Of a stretch of DNA of 56,320 nucleotides, positions 28,305-37,658 are shown piece after piece. Within the stretch, counting starts at the first letter, position 1; every line of letters starts with the position of its first letter. The notes below the pieces were generated by a model. It was not told where the DNA came from. It saw only the letters and a list, made by a program, of their open reading frames with translations, and made no database searches. The stretch covers positions 1-56,320 of the forward strand of contig CALWIA010000011.1 in NCBI GenBank assembly GCA_944380605.1, given 5' to 3'. The translations under genes and the position numbers were made by a program. This stretch comes from an uncultured Lachnospiraceae bacterium. GTDB taxonomy: Bacteria > Bacillota > Clostridia > Lachnospirales > Lachnospiraceae.

Positions 28305-28333
28305 ATCCTACCACAGCCGGCCCCGGAACACAA
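28305..28333 (-). promoter_or_regulatory. Possible promoter of comEC-sda-holA
   Basis: TTGTGT (28328-28333), 17-base spacer, TAGGAT (28305-28310) on the minus strand within the 96-base gap after the GerMN gene. The elements are only moderate. Confidence 0.4.
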
Positions 28334-28356
28334 CCAGGCTGTCAAAAAACGTACCG

Positions 28357-29298
28357 CTACGGCTGCGGAGCTTCTTCCAGCTCCAGGTTCCGTTCAAACT
28401 GGGTGTTCAGCGACACCGTATCCCGGAACATCACGTCCTGGGATCCGTTCACCGTAATCTGCACCTTGTTCACCGTGGAGGAGACGCACAGCGAGTTGAC
28501 CACGGCGTAGATGGGCAGATACTCATTGACGGAAAGGGTGTTGTTGAGAAATTCGGCGTCAAAATTGACGTAGCAGACATTTTCGCTGACCGACACGTTT
28601 AACAGCTTGGTGCCGGAAGGCAGCACCGCGGCGCGGCCGGCCTGTTCCGGTCCCCGGATCAGTTCCTCCACAATCAGCTTTTCCATGGACGTGTTGATGC
28701 TATGTACCACTTCCCGTTCCTCCGGCAGCAGGTACTGACCGGTTTCATCGGCAAAATACAGGGTCAGACTGGTCTTTTCGAAGGTATTGACGTCGCTGAT
28801 GCTTTCAATAAAATCTCCCTCCGACAGCACCCCCACCGGACTGCCGGACTGGTCCAGCAGCGGCTGGTCCGCCACGTAAATACTGATATAGTCCACGCCT
28901 TCCACCTGGGTCATGGTCTTGGTCAGCGCCGCCCGGCACAGAATCTCCCGGGTAGCGTTCATATTGGCCCGGCTTCCGTAGCCGGCGTCAAAATACAGAT
29001 ACAGCACCTGCTCTTCCTGCCGGTATCCCAGGTAGCCTACCTTGTCCGACAGCGCCGCCTGGCTGTCCACGTCGTTGGGCACGTGGAGAAACTGTTCCAT
29101 CAGTTCCTGGATCAGCAGATCCGGGTCTTTGGTCTCCGTCCGGTACTCCCAGGGAGACAGCTGGGTCATAGACGCGTTCAGGTAATAGATCTGGTAGGCG
29201 TCTCCCGGCGCCTCCTCGCTTCCCGCGCCGCGGCAGGCCGTCAGGGCCAGCGCCGCCAGAAGAAGCAGAACGCCGCGCAGTATGGATTTGATGTTCAT
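28357..29298 (-). CDS. GerMN-domain lipoprotein
   Basis: A 313-residue exported lipoprotein with lipobox LTAC (Cys22). Two GerMN-like domains can be seen: about 40-160 (YQIYYLNASMTQLSPWEY, QVLYLYFDAGY) and about 175-300 (SLTLYFADETGQYLLPEE, VNFDAEFLNNTL). GerM-type proteins take part in spore cortex or germination in Bacillus, while similar proteins elsewhere sit beside sensor kinases. Here it lies 12 bases after the sensor kinase gene, so it may be its extracytoplasmic partner, analogous to LpqB beside MtrB or YycHI beside WalK (inference). Confidence 0.85.
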   Translation of the reverse strand: MNIKSILRGVLLLLAALALTACRGAGSEEAPGDAYQIYYLNASMTQLSPWEYRTETKDPDLLIQELMEQFLHVPNDVDSQAALSDKVGYLGYRQEEQVLYLYFDAGYGSRANMNATREILCRAALTKTMTQVEGVDYISIYVADQPLLDQSGSPVGVLSEGDFIESISDVNTFEKTSLTLYFADETGQYLLPEEREVVHSINTSMEKLIVEELIRGPEQAGRAAVLPSGTKLLNVSVSENVCYVNFDAEFLNNTLSVNEYLPIYAVVNSLCVSSTVNKVQITVNGSQDVMFRDTVSLNTQFERNLELEEAPQP

Positions 29299-29310
29299 GT
29301 CCGCTTCCTC

Positions 29311-30756
29311 CTATGAAATGTAATTCAGCGGGATCCGCACGGTAAACACCGATCCCTCTCCTTCTTTGCTGGAGAGGCGGACCGCTCCGTGGTGCTTTAA
29401 AATCACATCCCGGGTAATGGCCAGCCCCAGGCCGGTGCCTCCCGTCTCCCGGGAACGGGCTTTGTCCACCCGGTAAAACCGTTCAAAGACGTGCTCCTGG
29501 TATTCCTCCGGAATTCCGATGCCGGAATCCGCTACCTTGACATAGAAAAACTTGTGGTCCGCGTCCAGCGTCACCCGCACCCAGCCGTTTTCCACGTTGT
29601 ATTTGATGGCGTTTTCCACCAGATTGTTCAATGCCAGCGACAGCTTCACCTCGTCCACGTCGGCAGTCACTTCCCGGATGCTTTCATAGATCAGCTCCAC
29701 GTTGCGCTTCTGGGCAATGGGCCGCAGCCGTTTTAAAATCTGCTGCACCAGCGCGTTGACGTCCACCTGGGCGATGTTCAGCTCCGCCGCCGCCTTGTCC
29801 ATTTTCACCAGGGACAGCAGGTCGTCGATGATCTTGCTCTCCCGGTCGATTTCATCGGAAATATCCGCCATAAATTCCCGGTACAGCTCCACCGGCGCGT
29901 CTTCCATTCCCATCAGCGAATCCGCCAGCACCCGGATCGAGGTAATGGGCGTCTTCAGCTCATGGGACACGTTGGATACAAATTCCTCGCGGGACTGGTC
30001 CACCGTCTTCAGCTTGGTCATGGTGGTCTGAATCGCCGCCGAAATCTGCCGAGTCTCTTTGTAGGCGTTTTCCTGAATGGTCTCGTCCAGGTTGCCGGAA
30101 GCCACCCGGTCCAGCACCACCTGCAGCCGCTCAAAGGGCTTCATCAGCAGAAACAGGGCCAACATGGCCGACAGCGCCAGCAGCCAGAACGCCACCACCT
30201 GGAAAAAGGAAATTTTTTCCGACACGTCCGCGGTGTTGGCCGTAATATTCTCTGTGGAAACCGTCATCAGCAGCACGCCGTCGATCACAGCCGGATCCAT
30301 GGCGCTGTAAATCGGCGTAGTCACGGCAAAATAATGCTTGCCCTCTTCATTCAGCACCGTGCTTTCTCCCTGAAAGCACCGCAGCACCGCTTCCGCGATG
30401 TTCAGGCGCCCTTCCGCCAGTTTAAAAGAGTCTTTGATGACCCGGAAGTTCCGGTCCACCACCACCACTCTGCCGCTGAAAATGTCGCCGATGGTATCCA
30501 GTTCCTTGTCCATCATCGCGTCCTTGGTTTCCGCGTTCATGTAACCGGAGCGGGTAAGGCGGTCGCTGGTAATCAGGCACTGGTTCTGCACCTCGATCAT
30601 CCGCTGGTCGATCTGGGTCTGCATGAAAGAGCCGGTCATCACCTTTCCCAGAATAAACATGGGGAGAAACCCCATGCCCAGAAGCAGCAGAAACAGCGGC
30701 ACTTTCATGCTGACCGCCGGAAGCTTCAGATTCAGTTTTTTTATGGAAAACGGCAA
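29311..30756 (-). CDS. Membrane sensor histidine kinase without adjacent response regulator
   Basis: About 481 residues from TTG 30756, 10 bases after AGGAGG; an ATG at 30780 lies upstream of that site and is less likely. Layout: membrane helix (about 20-40), extracellular Cache-like sensing domain (to ~180), second helix, HAMP, HisKA with VSHELKTPITSIRVL (His about 265), HATPase with NALNNLVENAIKYN and GGTGLGLAI. It phosphorylates a response regulator that is not encoded nearby: the gene upstream is a DegV protein. The layout is WalK-like, suggesting a cell-wall or sporulation signal. Confidence 0.93.
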   Translation of the reverse strand: MPFSIKKLNLKLPAVSMKVPLFLLLLGMGFLPMFILGKVMTGSFMQTQIDQRMIEVQNQCLITSDRLTRSGYMNAETKDAMMDKELDTIGDIFSGRVVVVDRNFRVIKDSFKLAEGRLNIAEAVLRCFQGESTVLNEEGKHYFAVTTPIYSAMDPAVIDGVLLMTVSTENITANTADVSEKISFFQVVAFWLLALSAMLALFLLMKPFERLQVVLDRVASGNLDETIQENAYKETRQISAAIQTTMTKLKTVDQSREEFVSNVSHELKTPITSIRVLADSLMGMEDAPVELYREFMADISDEIDRESKIIDDLLSLVKMDKAAAELNIAQVDVNALVQQILKRLRPIAQKRNVELIYESIREVTADVDEVKLSLALNNLVENAIKYNVENGWVRVTLDADHKFFYVKVADSGIGIPEEYQEHVFERFYRVDKARSRETGGTGLGLAITRDVILKHHGAVRLSSKEGEGSVFTVRIPLNYIS

Positions 30757-30787
30757 TCCCGACACACCTCCTGTTCCCATGGCGCCG

Positions 30788-31651
30788 TCAGAACAGCGCC
30801 TTCGTGCACGCCACCGCCAGGGCTCCCGGCCCGATGTGGCAGCTGATGCTCAAGGAAAGCGGCGCCATGACGATCTCCCCGGTCTTGGGAAACGCCGCCT
30901 GCAGTTCTTCCTTCAGTTCCAGCGCCGCTTCCTCGCTGTCCGTGTGAGCGATCTCCAGATGGGTCCGCTCCGCCTCCGGATCTTCAAACCGCTGCTCCAG
31001 ATCTCTGGACAGAGCCGCCAGCATAATGGTCTTGGCCTGCTTCATGGTCCTGGCCTTGGCAAAGGCGTCCAGCTTGCCTCCCTGTATGGTCAGCACCGGC
31101 TTGATCCGCAGCAGGGTGCCCAGGGCCGCGGCCGCCGGTGTGATCCGGCCTCCCTTTTTCAGGTATTTCAGCGTATCCACGGTGATGTAAATGCTGGAAT
31201 CCGGCCCGGTTTCTTCCAGCTTCTGCCGGATCTGCGCCGCATCCATCCCTTCTCCGGCCATCTGTACCGCGTCTGCCGCCGCCTGCAGCTGGGTCACGGA
31301 AATCCGGCGGTTGTCCGCCACCTGCACCCGGCCGCCGTAGTCCTCCGCCAGCATCCGCGCCGTCTGGCAGGAACCGCTTAAGGCGCTGGACATGGGGATG
31401 TGGACCACCTGGTCATATTCCCCCAGCACCTGGTCCCACAGGTTCATCACCGCCTCCGGAGACGGCTGGGAAGTAGCGATGTCGCTGCCTTCCCGCAGTT
31501 TCTCATAGAACTCCCGCTGCGTCAGGCTGATATCTTCAAAATAATCCTGGCCATCAATGGTAAACGGCATCGGCAGCACAAAGACTCCCATCCGGGCCGC
31601 CTGCGCCTGGGTAATGCCGCTGTTGCTGTCTGTGACAATTCCGATTCTCAT
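30788..31651 (-). CDS. DegV-family fatty-acid-binding protein
   Basis: A 287-residue cytoplasmic protein: MRIGIVTDSNSGITQAQA, the phosphate-binding Ser-rich loop SSALSGSCQTA and the C-terminal ISCHIGPGALAVA are hallmarks of DegV/FakB. FakB proteins present exogenous fatty acids to the kinase FakA; no fakA gene is in the window. It lies 7 bases before the next reading frame on the same strand and about 60 bases after the ABC exporter gene. Confidence 0.95.
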   Translation of the reverse strand: MRIGIVTDSNSGITQAQAARMGVFVLPMPFTIDGQDYFEDISLTQREFYEKLREGSDIATSQPSPEAVMNLWDQVLGEYDQVVHIPMSSALSGSCQTARMLAEDYGGRVQVADNRRISVTQLQAAADAVQMAGEGMDAAQIRQKLEETGPDSSIYITVDTLKYLKKGGRITPAAAALGTLLRIKPVLTIQGGKLDAFAKARTMKQAKTIMLAALSRDLEQRFEDPEAERTHLEIAHTDSEEAALELKEELQAAFPKTGEIVMAPLSLSISCHIGPGALAVACTKALF

Positions 31652-31710
31652 ACTTTGTTTTTCTGCTCCTTTGTCTCATTCGCGGATCCGGAATCCGGCC
31701 CGCGCGGCGC

Positions 31711-33474
31711 TTACGCGCCTTTCTGCTCTGCCATGGTATACAGTTCGTAATACATGCCGCGTTTCTTCAGCAGTTCCTCGTGGCTTCCTTCTTCCACAAT
31801 ATGGTTGCCTGCCAGCACCAGAATCCGGTCCGCGCCCCGTATGGTGGAAAGGCGATGGGCAATGGTCAGCGTCGTCCGCCCCTGGGCCAGTTTATCCAGA
31901 GACAAATTCACCAGGTGCTCGCTTTCATTGTCCAGCGCAGACGTGGCCTCGTCCAGAATCAGAATAGCCGGATTCTTCAGAAATACCCGGGCAATGCTGA
32001 TGCGCTGCTTCTGTCCGCCGGACAGCTTCACGCCCCGTTCTCCCACATAGGTATCGTATCCGTCCTTCAGCTGGCTGATAAACTCGTGGGCGCCTGCCAT
32101 GCGGGCCGCCTGCAGCACTTCTTCCCGGCTGGCCCCCGGCCTGCCGTACTCGATATTTTCATATACCGTTCCGGAAAACAGATAGACGTCCTGCTGCACC
32201 ACGCCGATGTTGGTCCGCAGGCTCTCCAGCGTCACCTGCCGCACGTCCTGGCCGTCCACCAGAATCCGGCCGGAAGTGGTATCGTAGAACCGGGGAATCA
32301 GATTGCACAGGGTGGTTTTGCCGCCTCCCGACGGCCCCACCAGCGCCACCTTCTCTCCGGGACGGATCTTCAGGCTGATATCGGAAAGCACCGGATTGTG
32401 GTCGTCCGGATACTCAAAGCTCACATGCTCAAACGAAATGGTTCCCTTTACATCGTGAAGCGGCTCGGCGCCCGGTTCGTCGAAGATGTCGATCCTGGAA
32501 TCCATGATTTCCACAAACCGCTCGATGCCGGTCATGCCCCGCTGGAACTGTTCCGCGAACTCGATGATACGGCGGATGGTGGTCAGCAGAGTGGATACGT
32601 ACATGGTGTAGGCCACCAAATCGCCGGCATTGATATAGCCGTGGAACAGAAACAGGCCGCCGGCCACGATCACCACCGTGTACATCAGGCCGTCGAACAT
32701 GCGCACCGTGTCCTGAAAGGCCGCCATATATTTGTACATTTCCCGCTTGATCACCAGGAAAGCCTGGTTGTCTTTGCGGAATTTCTCGATTTCAATATCC
32801 TGGTTGGCAAAGGCCCGGACCACCCGGTTGCCTAGCAGGTTGTCTTCAATCCTGGCGTTCAGTTCGCCGATATGAACTCTCTGTTTCTTAAAGGCCGCCC
32901 GCATTTTCAGGTTGAAATAGGTGCAGGAGACCACCATCACCGGCACAATGGCGAAAATGATCACCGTCAGCAGCAGATTGATCCTGGCCAGAATCAGAAA
33001 CGCCGCCACGGTTTTGATAAAAGCGATAAAAAATTCTTCCGGGCAGTGGTGGGCAAATTCCGTCACGTCAAACAGGTCGTTGGTGATCCGCGACATCAGC
33101 TGTCCCACTTTGGTATTGCTGTAGTACGTATCCGACAGCTTCTGCAGATGCTCAAAAGCGTCCTGCCGCATGTCCGTCTCGATCCGGGCGCCCATAATAT
33201 GGCCGGTGTAGGCCATATAAAAGTTGGCGATTCCGTCCACAATCCGCAGCCCGAAGTACAGCATGCCGATGCCCCATATGGTCTTTACCGTCAGCGACGC
33301 CAGATCCTGGGCTCCCTGGTTGGTGATGTAGCGCAGAATCAGCGGCAGCACCATCTCGCACACCGTCGTCAGCGACGCGCAGAACAGGTCCAGAAACAGG
33401 ACCGGCAGGTACTTTTTGTAGTACGGCGCAAACCGGCGGATCAACTCTGATGTCTTTTTCGTCCTCTCTCCCAT
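31711..33474 (-). CDS. ABC exporter, homodimer type (MsbA/LmrA-like)
   Basis: A 587-residue permease-ATPase fusion: six-helix domain to about 320, then Walker A VGPSGGGKTTLCN (Lys about 386), Q-loop VVQQDVYLFSGTV, signature KLSGGQKQRISIAR and Walker B ILILDEATSALD. As no partner half-transporter is adjacent it probably forms a homodimer exporting lipids or drugs. GAGGTGAATC precedes the ATG. It begins the long minus-strand run to holA. Confidence 0.95.
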   Translation of the reverse strand: MGERTKKTSELIRRFAPYYKKYLPVLFLDLFCASLTTVCEMVLPLILRYITNQGAQDLASLTVKTIWGIGMLYFGLRIVDGIANFYMAYTGHIMGARIETDMRQDAFEHLQKLSDTYYSNTKVGQLMSRITNDLFDVTEFAHHCPEEFFIAFIKTVAAFLILARINLLLTVIIFAIVPVMVVSCTYFNLKMRAAFKKQRVHIGELNARIEDNLLGNRVVRAFANQDIEIEKFRKDNQAFLVIKREMYKYMAAFQDTVRMFDGLMYTVVIVAGGLFLFHGYINAGDLVAYTMYVSTLLTTIRRIIEFAEQFQRGMTGIERFVEIMDSRIDIFDEPGAEPLHDVKGTISFEHVSFEYPDDHNPVLSDISLKIRPGEKVALVGPSGGGKTTLCNLIPRFYDTTSGRILVDGQDVRQVTLESLRTNIGVVQQDVYLFSGTVYENIEYGRPGASREEVLQAARMAGAHEFISQLKDGYDTYVGERGVKLSGGQKQRISIARVFLKNPAILILDEATSALDNESEHLVNLSLDKLAQGRTTLTIAHRLSTIRGADRILVLAGNHIVEEGSHEELLKKRGMYYELYTMAEQKGA

Positions 33475-33663
33475 GATTCACCTCATCCCGCAGTGCCGTT
33501 TGGGCACGCGTTTCTGTTTCGTACGGATTCCCGCTTCCAAAGAAGCCGGTTTCCTTTCTATTCTACTCCATTTTTGCGGGAAATTCTACTGTTTTTCCGG
33601 CCAAAGCGCATCCATGGTTTTCCAGACGGCCCGCGCTTTTTGTTTCCGGCGCCGCTTTTTTGG

Positions 33664-33692
33664 TAGACAGCCCCCGGCCCGTTGGATATAAT
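33664..33692 (+). promoter_or_regulatory. Promoter of the zinc-ribbon membrane protein
   Basis: TAGACA (33664-33669), 17-base spacer, TATAAT (33687-33692), about 30 bases before the start codon. Confidence 0.7.
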
Positions 33693-33723
33693 GGGGGTAT
33701 ACCAACGTAAAAAGGAGGCCCCT

Positions 33724-34371
33724 ATGCCTTATTGTCCCAAATGCGATATGGAATTTGTAGAAGGAATCACCGTCTGCAGCGACTGCGGCGGCCCCCTGGT
33801 GGAGTCTGAAGAAGAAGCCCGGCGGATCCAGGCACAGCAGAAGGCCCAGGAAGCCCAGGCAGACCCGAAACACGGGGCCCGGCCTGCGGCACCCAGAGTC
33901 CGGGTCTATGTGGACAAAGCCCAGAAATACGACGATCTGAAGTCTTCCGCTTCCGCGTTTCTTCTGATCGGCGGCCTGCTGCTGGCGGTGTCCGTCCTGT
34001 GCTGGATCGGCATACTTCACATTCCCATGGCCAGGGTTTCCCGCCTGCTGTTCCAGGGGGTGCTCACCTGCATGGGCTGCTTTGCCATCGGCGTATACAT
34101 CCGCACTTCCCGCTCCGCGAAGGAACTGCTGCCGCAGATCCGCCAGGAAAAAGACCAGACCGACGCCATTCTGGAATGGTTTCAGGAGACCTATGACCGG
34201 CAGGCCATTGACAGCCGGATCGAGGACGCCGGCCAGCTTTCCGACGAGGAACTGGCGCTGAAGCGGTTCCAGGTCATCCAGGACTTCCTGGTTACCGGCC
34301 GGGATCTCCCGGATCCGTCCTATGTAGACGCCCTCAGCGAGGAACTGTACGGCCGGCTGTTTGAATCCTGA
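33724..34371 (+). CDS. Zinc-ribbon membrane protein of unknown function
   Basis: A 215-residue protein started at ATG 33724 (MPYCPKCDMEFVEGIT), 5 bases after AGGAGG. Residues 4-21 hold a zinc ribbon (Cys4, Cys7, Cys18, Cys21); a charged Gln/Ala-rich linker follows (about 30-60); two membrane helices lie at about 78-100 and 106-123; the C-terminal 90 residues are soluble and acidic. Such small zinc-ribbon membrane proteins are common in Lachnospiraceae and have no known role. It has its own promoter and is divergent from the ABC exporter. Confidence 0.8.
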   Translation: MPYCPKCDMEFVEGITVCSDCGGPLVESEEEARRIQAQQKAQEAQADPKHGARPAAPRVRVYVDKAQKYDDLKSSASAFLLIGGLLLAVSVLCWIGILHIPMARVSRLLFQGVLTCMGCFAIGVYIRTSRSAKELLPQIRQEKDQTDAILEWFQETYDRQAIDSRIEDAGQLSDEELALKRFQVIQDFLVTGRDLPDPSYVDALSEELYGRLFES

Positions 34372-34401
34372 CCGCCCCTGCCGCACATTTTTCCGCGTTT
34401 C

Positions 34402-34440
34402 CGATACACTATAGTATAGCCACTGGCGAGGAGTGTATCG
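34402..34440. promoter_or_regulatory. Promoter region framed by 9-bp inverted repeat
   Basis: CGATACACT (34402-34410) and AGTGTATCG (34432-34440) form a perfect 9-bp inverted repeat around a TATAGT (34410-34415). The right arm touches the ribosome binding site GAGGAG. It could be an operator, or a leader hairpin limiting translation of the next gene. Confidence 0.45.
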
Positions 34441-34442
34441 TT

Positions 34443-35180
34443 TTGAACAGAAATACCTGCCCATTCCCGCAGCCGCCCTGCGGGAATTTTGATTTTTCCG
34501 GCGGGCCCGTTCCGGAGTGCCTGCCTGCTTCCGGCCCGGCCGCCGTTTCTTCTTCTGCCTGCCAGGACGGCATGGAACGCGTTCTGAGAATCCTTGGCGA
34601 GCCTTCCATTGCCCGATACATCGATTTTCAGAAATTCGCGTTTCTGACGCCCTTTTCTCTGGCGGGAAGCCGGTTTCTGGCGCCGGATTCCTCTTCCGGC
34701 GCTTCCTGCAGCAACCTGGGGCCGCTGCAGGGACGGTTCTGCCGCCTCACCGGAGATGGACTGCTGGAAATCAGCGCCGCGGCGGCCTGGCCCTTCCCGC
34801 AGCAGGCCGGTTCCCCGGCAGAGCCGTCCCCGCTGCCGGAAGCCGCCTGCGTCTGTGCCGGCCAGCTGACCGCCGTCGCCTTTGCTTCCGCAGGTTCCGC
34901 CTCCTGCGGCGCCCAGGCCGCCTTTGAACGGGTGCGGGAATACCTCCAGGCCCATGCCAGAACCCGCCTGCCGGCGGACGGCCAAACCGGCCCGGGCAGC
35001 GCCATCGGCCGGCGTCTCACCGCCGGCGCCGGCCGCACCGCCGCTTTCATGGCCCATGGGCTGGTGCTTTCCGGCGTATCGGTTCTGGGCGTCATCGACG
35101 GGATCCTGATTCTGGCCGGAGAAGAGGACCGCAGGTTTTACCTGGTCCGTGCCGGCTGCGTTCAGTTCGCGGGGCTGTAG
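34443..35180 (+). CDS. Hypothetical Cys- and Ala-rich protein
   Basis: A 245-residue protein I do not recognise. The start TTG 34443 follows GAGGAG by 9 bases; the ATG at MERVLRILGEPS (about residue 44) is an alternative. About ten cysteines are spread over it; the N-terminal 40 residues are Pro/Cys-rich and look disordered. The C-terminal part (FMAHGLVLSGVSVLGVIDGIL) is hydrophobic. A 295-residue frame lies opposite on the minus strand, but lacks a ribosome binding site; the plus frame has a promoter-like region and RBS, so I prefer it. Certainty is moderate. Confidence 0.55.
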   Translation: MNRNTCPFPQPPCGNFDFSGGPVPECLPASGPAAVSSSACQDGMERVLRILGEPSIARYIDFQKFAFLTPFSLAGSRFLAPDSSSGASCSNLGPLQGRFCRLTGDGLLEISAAAAWPFPQQAGSPAEPSPLPEAACVCAGQLTAVAFASAGSASCGAQAAFERVREYLQAHARTRLPADGQTGPGSAIGRRLTAGAGRTAAFMAHGLVLSGVSVLGVIDGILILAGEEDRRFYLVRAGCVQFAGL

Positions 35181-35204
35181 CGGCCGCTTTCCTGTCTTAT
35201 CGCG

Positions 35205-35239
35205 CAAAAAGGCGGAGAAACGATGCCGTTTCTCCGCCC
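35205..35239 (-). terminator. Terminator of gpmI
   Basis: Perfect 12-bp stem GGCGGAGAAACG/CGTTTCTCCGCC with a 4-base loop (35211-35238), followed on the minus strand by five T residues. It lies about 20 bases after the gpmI stop and may also stop the convergent plus-strand gene. Confidence 0.9.
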
Positions 35240-35260
35240 TGATTTTCAGCCATCTTTGAT

Positions 35261-36802
35261 TTATTTCCGGATCAGAAGGGATTTTCCGGTCATTTCCGCC
35301 GGCTGCTCCATACCCATAAGCTCGATCAGAGTCGGAGCGATATCCGCCAGGCAGCCGCCCTCTCTCAGACCCAGGGAAGGATCCGCGTTTACCAGCAGGA
35401 AGGGCACCGGATTGGTGGTGTGGGCCGTAAAAGGCTCTCCCGTCTCGTAGTCGATCAGCTGTTCCGCGTTGCCGTGGTCCGCGCAGATAAACATCACGCC
35501 GCCGGCTTCTTTCACCGCTTCCACCGCTCTGCCTACGCAGACATCCACCGTTTCGATGGACTTGATGGCCGCCGCTTCCACACCGGTGTGGCCCACCATG
35601 TCGGGGTTGGCGAAGTTGATGATGATCACGTCGTACTTACCGGAGCGAATGGCCTCCACCAGCTTGTCGCACACCTGCGGAGCGCTCATTTCCGGCTGCA
35701 GATCGTAGGTGGCCACCTTGGGAGACGGCACCAGAATCCGGTCCTCGCCTTCATTGGGCTCTTCCACGCCGCCGTTGAAGAAGAAGGTCACATGGGCGTA
35801 TTTTTCCGTTTCCGCGATTCTGGCCTGAGTCATGTGATGGGCCGCCAGATATTCGCCGAAGGTGTTGACAATAGTTTCTTTCTTGAAAGCCACCAGCTTG
35901 TTGGCAATGGTGTCGTCATAGTCCGTGAAGCATACGTAGACCAGATCCAGGCGTTTCTCTCTGGCAAATCCCTTGAAATCGTCGTCGCAGAACGCCCGGG
36001 TAATCTCTCTGGCCCGGTCCGGACGGAAGTTGAAGAAAATCACCGAATCTCCATCCTGCACCGTGGCCACCGGCTTTCCATTTTCCACCACTACAAAGGG
36101 CTCTACAAATTCGTCATATTTCTCCGCGTCGTAGGAAGCCTGGATGCCTTCCAGCGCGCTGGCTGCCTGCCCGCCCTGACCTTCCGTCAGCGCCCGGTAC
36201 GCCCGTTCCACACGGTCCCAGCGGTTGTCCCGGTCCATGGCGTAATACCGGCCCATAACCGAGGCCACTTTGCCTACGCCGATCTCTTTCATCTTCGCTT
36301 CCAGCTCTTCCACGTAGCCCTTGCCGGACGCGGGAGGCGTATCCCGGCCGTCCAGGAAGCAGTGCACGTATACCTTGGACAGGCCGTTTCTCTTTGCCAG
36401 TTCCAGCAGGCCGTAGATATGGGTATTGTGGCTGTGGACGCCGCCATCGGAAACCAGTCCCCACATGTGAAGGGCGGAATCGTTCTTTTTGCAGTTTTCC
36501 ACCGCCTGCAGAAATTCCGGCACCTGGAAAAAGTCTCCGTCCTGAATGGACTTGGTGATGCGGGTCAGTTCCTGGTATACAATGCGGCCGGCGCCCATAT
36601 TCAGGTGTCCCACCTCGGAGTTGCCCATCTGGCCTTCCGGCAGTCCCACCGCCAGACCGCTGGCCTGTCCCTTTACAAAGGGGCACTGGCTCATCAGCTG
36701 GTCCATAACCGGGGTTTTTCCTTCGCAGACCGCGTTGGCCTCGCAGTTGTCGTTGAGGCCGTAGCCGTCCAGAATCATCAGAACCGTTGGTTTTTTGCTC
36801 AT
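35261..36802 (-). CDS. gpmI: 2,3-bisphosphoglycerate-independent phosphoglycerate mutase
   Basis: A 513-residue Mn-dependent enzyme converting 3-phosphoglycerate to 2-phosphoglycerate. The first metal Asp is in LMILDGYG (Asp12) and the phosphorylated Ser in MGNSEVGHLNMG (Ser62); the C-terminal metal site is FICADHGNAEQ. GGAGA lies upstream of ATG 36802. It is the last gene of the glycolytic run. Confidence 0.98.
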   Translation of the reverse strand: MSKKPTVLMILDGYGLNDNCEANAVCEGKTPVMDQLMSQCPFVKGQASGLAVGLPEGQMGNSEVGHLNMGAGRIVYQELTRITKSIQDGDFFQVPEFLQAVENCKKNDSALHMWGLVSDGGVHSHNTHIYGLLELAKRNGLSKVYVHCFLDGRDTPPASGKGYVEELEAKMKEIGVGKVASVMGRYYAMDRDNRWDRVERAYRALTEGQGGQAASALEGIQASYDAEKYDEFVEPFVVVENGKPVATVQDGDSVIFFNFRPDRAREITRAFCDDDFKGFAREKRLDLVYVCFTDYDDTIANKLVAFKKETIVNTFGEYLAAHHMTQARIAETEKYAHVTFFFNGGVEEPNEGEDRILVPSPKVATYDLQPEMSAPQVCDKLVEAIRSGKYDVIIINFANPDMVGHTGVEAAAIKSIETVDVCVGRAVEAVKEAGGVMFICADHGNAEQLIDYETGEPFTAHTTNPVPFLLVNADPSLGLREGGCLADIAPTLIELMGMEQPAEMTGKSLLIRK

Positions 36803-36837
36803 ACTTGTTTCTCCTTACACTGATCTGATTATTTTCT

Positions 36838-36868
36838 CAAAGAAGGCAGGCCGTTTTCCCGGCCTGCC
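36838..36868 (-). terminator. Terminator or attenuator after tpiA
   Basis: GGCAGGCCG/CGGCCTGCC stem (36845-36868) followed on the minus strand by TTCTTT. It lies 10 bases after tpiA and before gpmI, so it may lower gpmI expression relative to gap-pgk-tpiA. Confidence 0.65.
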
Positions 36869-36878
36869 GTCCTTCCGC

Positions 36879-37631
36879 TTACTTGTTGTAATTGACAATC
36901 TTTCCGAAATCCGGCTTTAAGGAAGCGCCGCCTACCAGACCTCCGTCGATGTCCGGCTGGGCGAACAGTTCCGGCGCGCTGGACGCGGATACGGAACCGC
37001 CGTACTGGATGCGGATGGCCTGCGCCGTCGCTTCGTCGTAGATCTCGCCGATGCAGGCGCGGATAGCGGAGCAGACTTCCTGGGCCTGTTCCGTGGTGGC
37101 CACCTTGCCGGTGCCGATGGCCCAGATGGGCTCATAGGCGATCACAGCCGTTTTGGCCTGGTCCGCGGTCACGTTCAGGAACGCGATCTTGATCTGCTGG
37201 CGGATCCAGTCGATGGTGATGCCCTGCTCTCTCTGGGTCAGGGACTCGCCGCAGCAGATGATGGGGGTCAGCCCGTGTTCAAACGCCTTGAGAACCTTTT
37301 TGTTGACGGTCTCGTCGGTTTCCGCGAAGTACTCTCTCCGCTCCGAATGTCCGATGATCACGTATTTCACGCCGGCATCCGTCAGCATAGCCGGAGAAAT
37401 CTCGCCGGTATAGGCGCCCTTCTCCTCAAAATACATATTTTCCGCGCCGATGTGGATATTGGTTCCCTTCGCCGCTTCCATGGCGGGAATGATGTCGATG
37501 GCCGGTACGCAGAATACCACGTCCACCTCGTCATTGACCACCAGGGGTTTCAGTTCATTCACCAGAGCAACTGCCTGGGAAGGAGTCATGTTCATCTTCC
37601 AGTTGCCGGCGATAATTTTCTTTCTTGCCAT
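36879..37631 (-). CDS. tpiA: Triosephosphate isomerase
   Basis: A 250-residue barrel enzyme interconverting dihydroxyacetone phosphate and glyceraldehyde 3-phosphate. It begins [16 protein letters not shown]; the catalytic His is in VIIGHSERR and the catalytic Glu in [12 protein letters not shown]; loop 6 and the phosphate site ([23 protein letters not shown]) are intact. 27 bases separate it from pgk. Confidence 0.98.
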   Translation of the reverse strand: MARKKIIAGNWKMNMTPSQAVALVNELKPLVVNDEVDVVFCVPAIDIIPAMEAAKGTNIHIGAENMYFEEKGAYTGEISPAMLTDAGVKYVIIGHSERREYFAETDETVNKKVLKAFEHGLTPIICCGESLTQREQGITIDWIRQQIKIAFLNVTADQAKTAVIAYEPIWAIGTGKVATTEQAQEVCSAIRACIGEIYDEATAQAIRIQYGGSVSASSAPELFAQPDIDGGLVGGASLKPDFGKIVNYNK

Positions 37632-37658
37632 TGCCGTTTCCTCTCTGTACCCGATGAA

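Noticed and set aside
34320..35207. 295-codon open frame on the minus strand opposite the unknown plus-strand gene
   Set aside because: No RBS, Gly/Arg/Ala-rich shadow composition; the plus frame has RBS and promoter-like elements. Not fully excluded.
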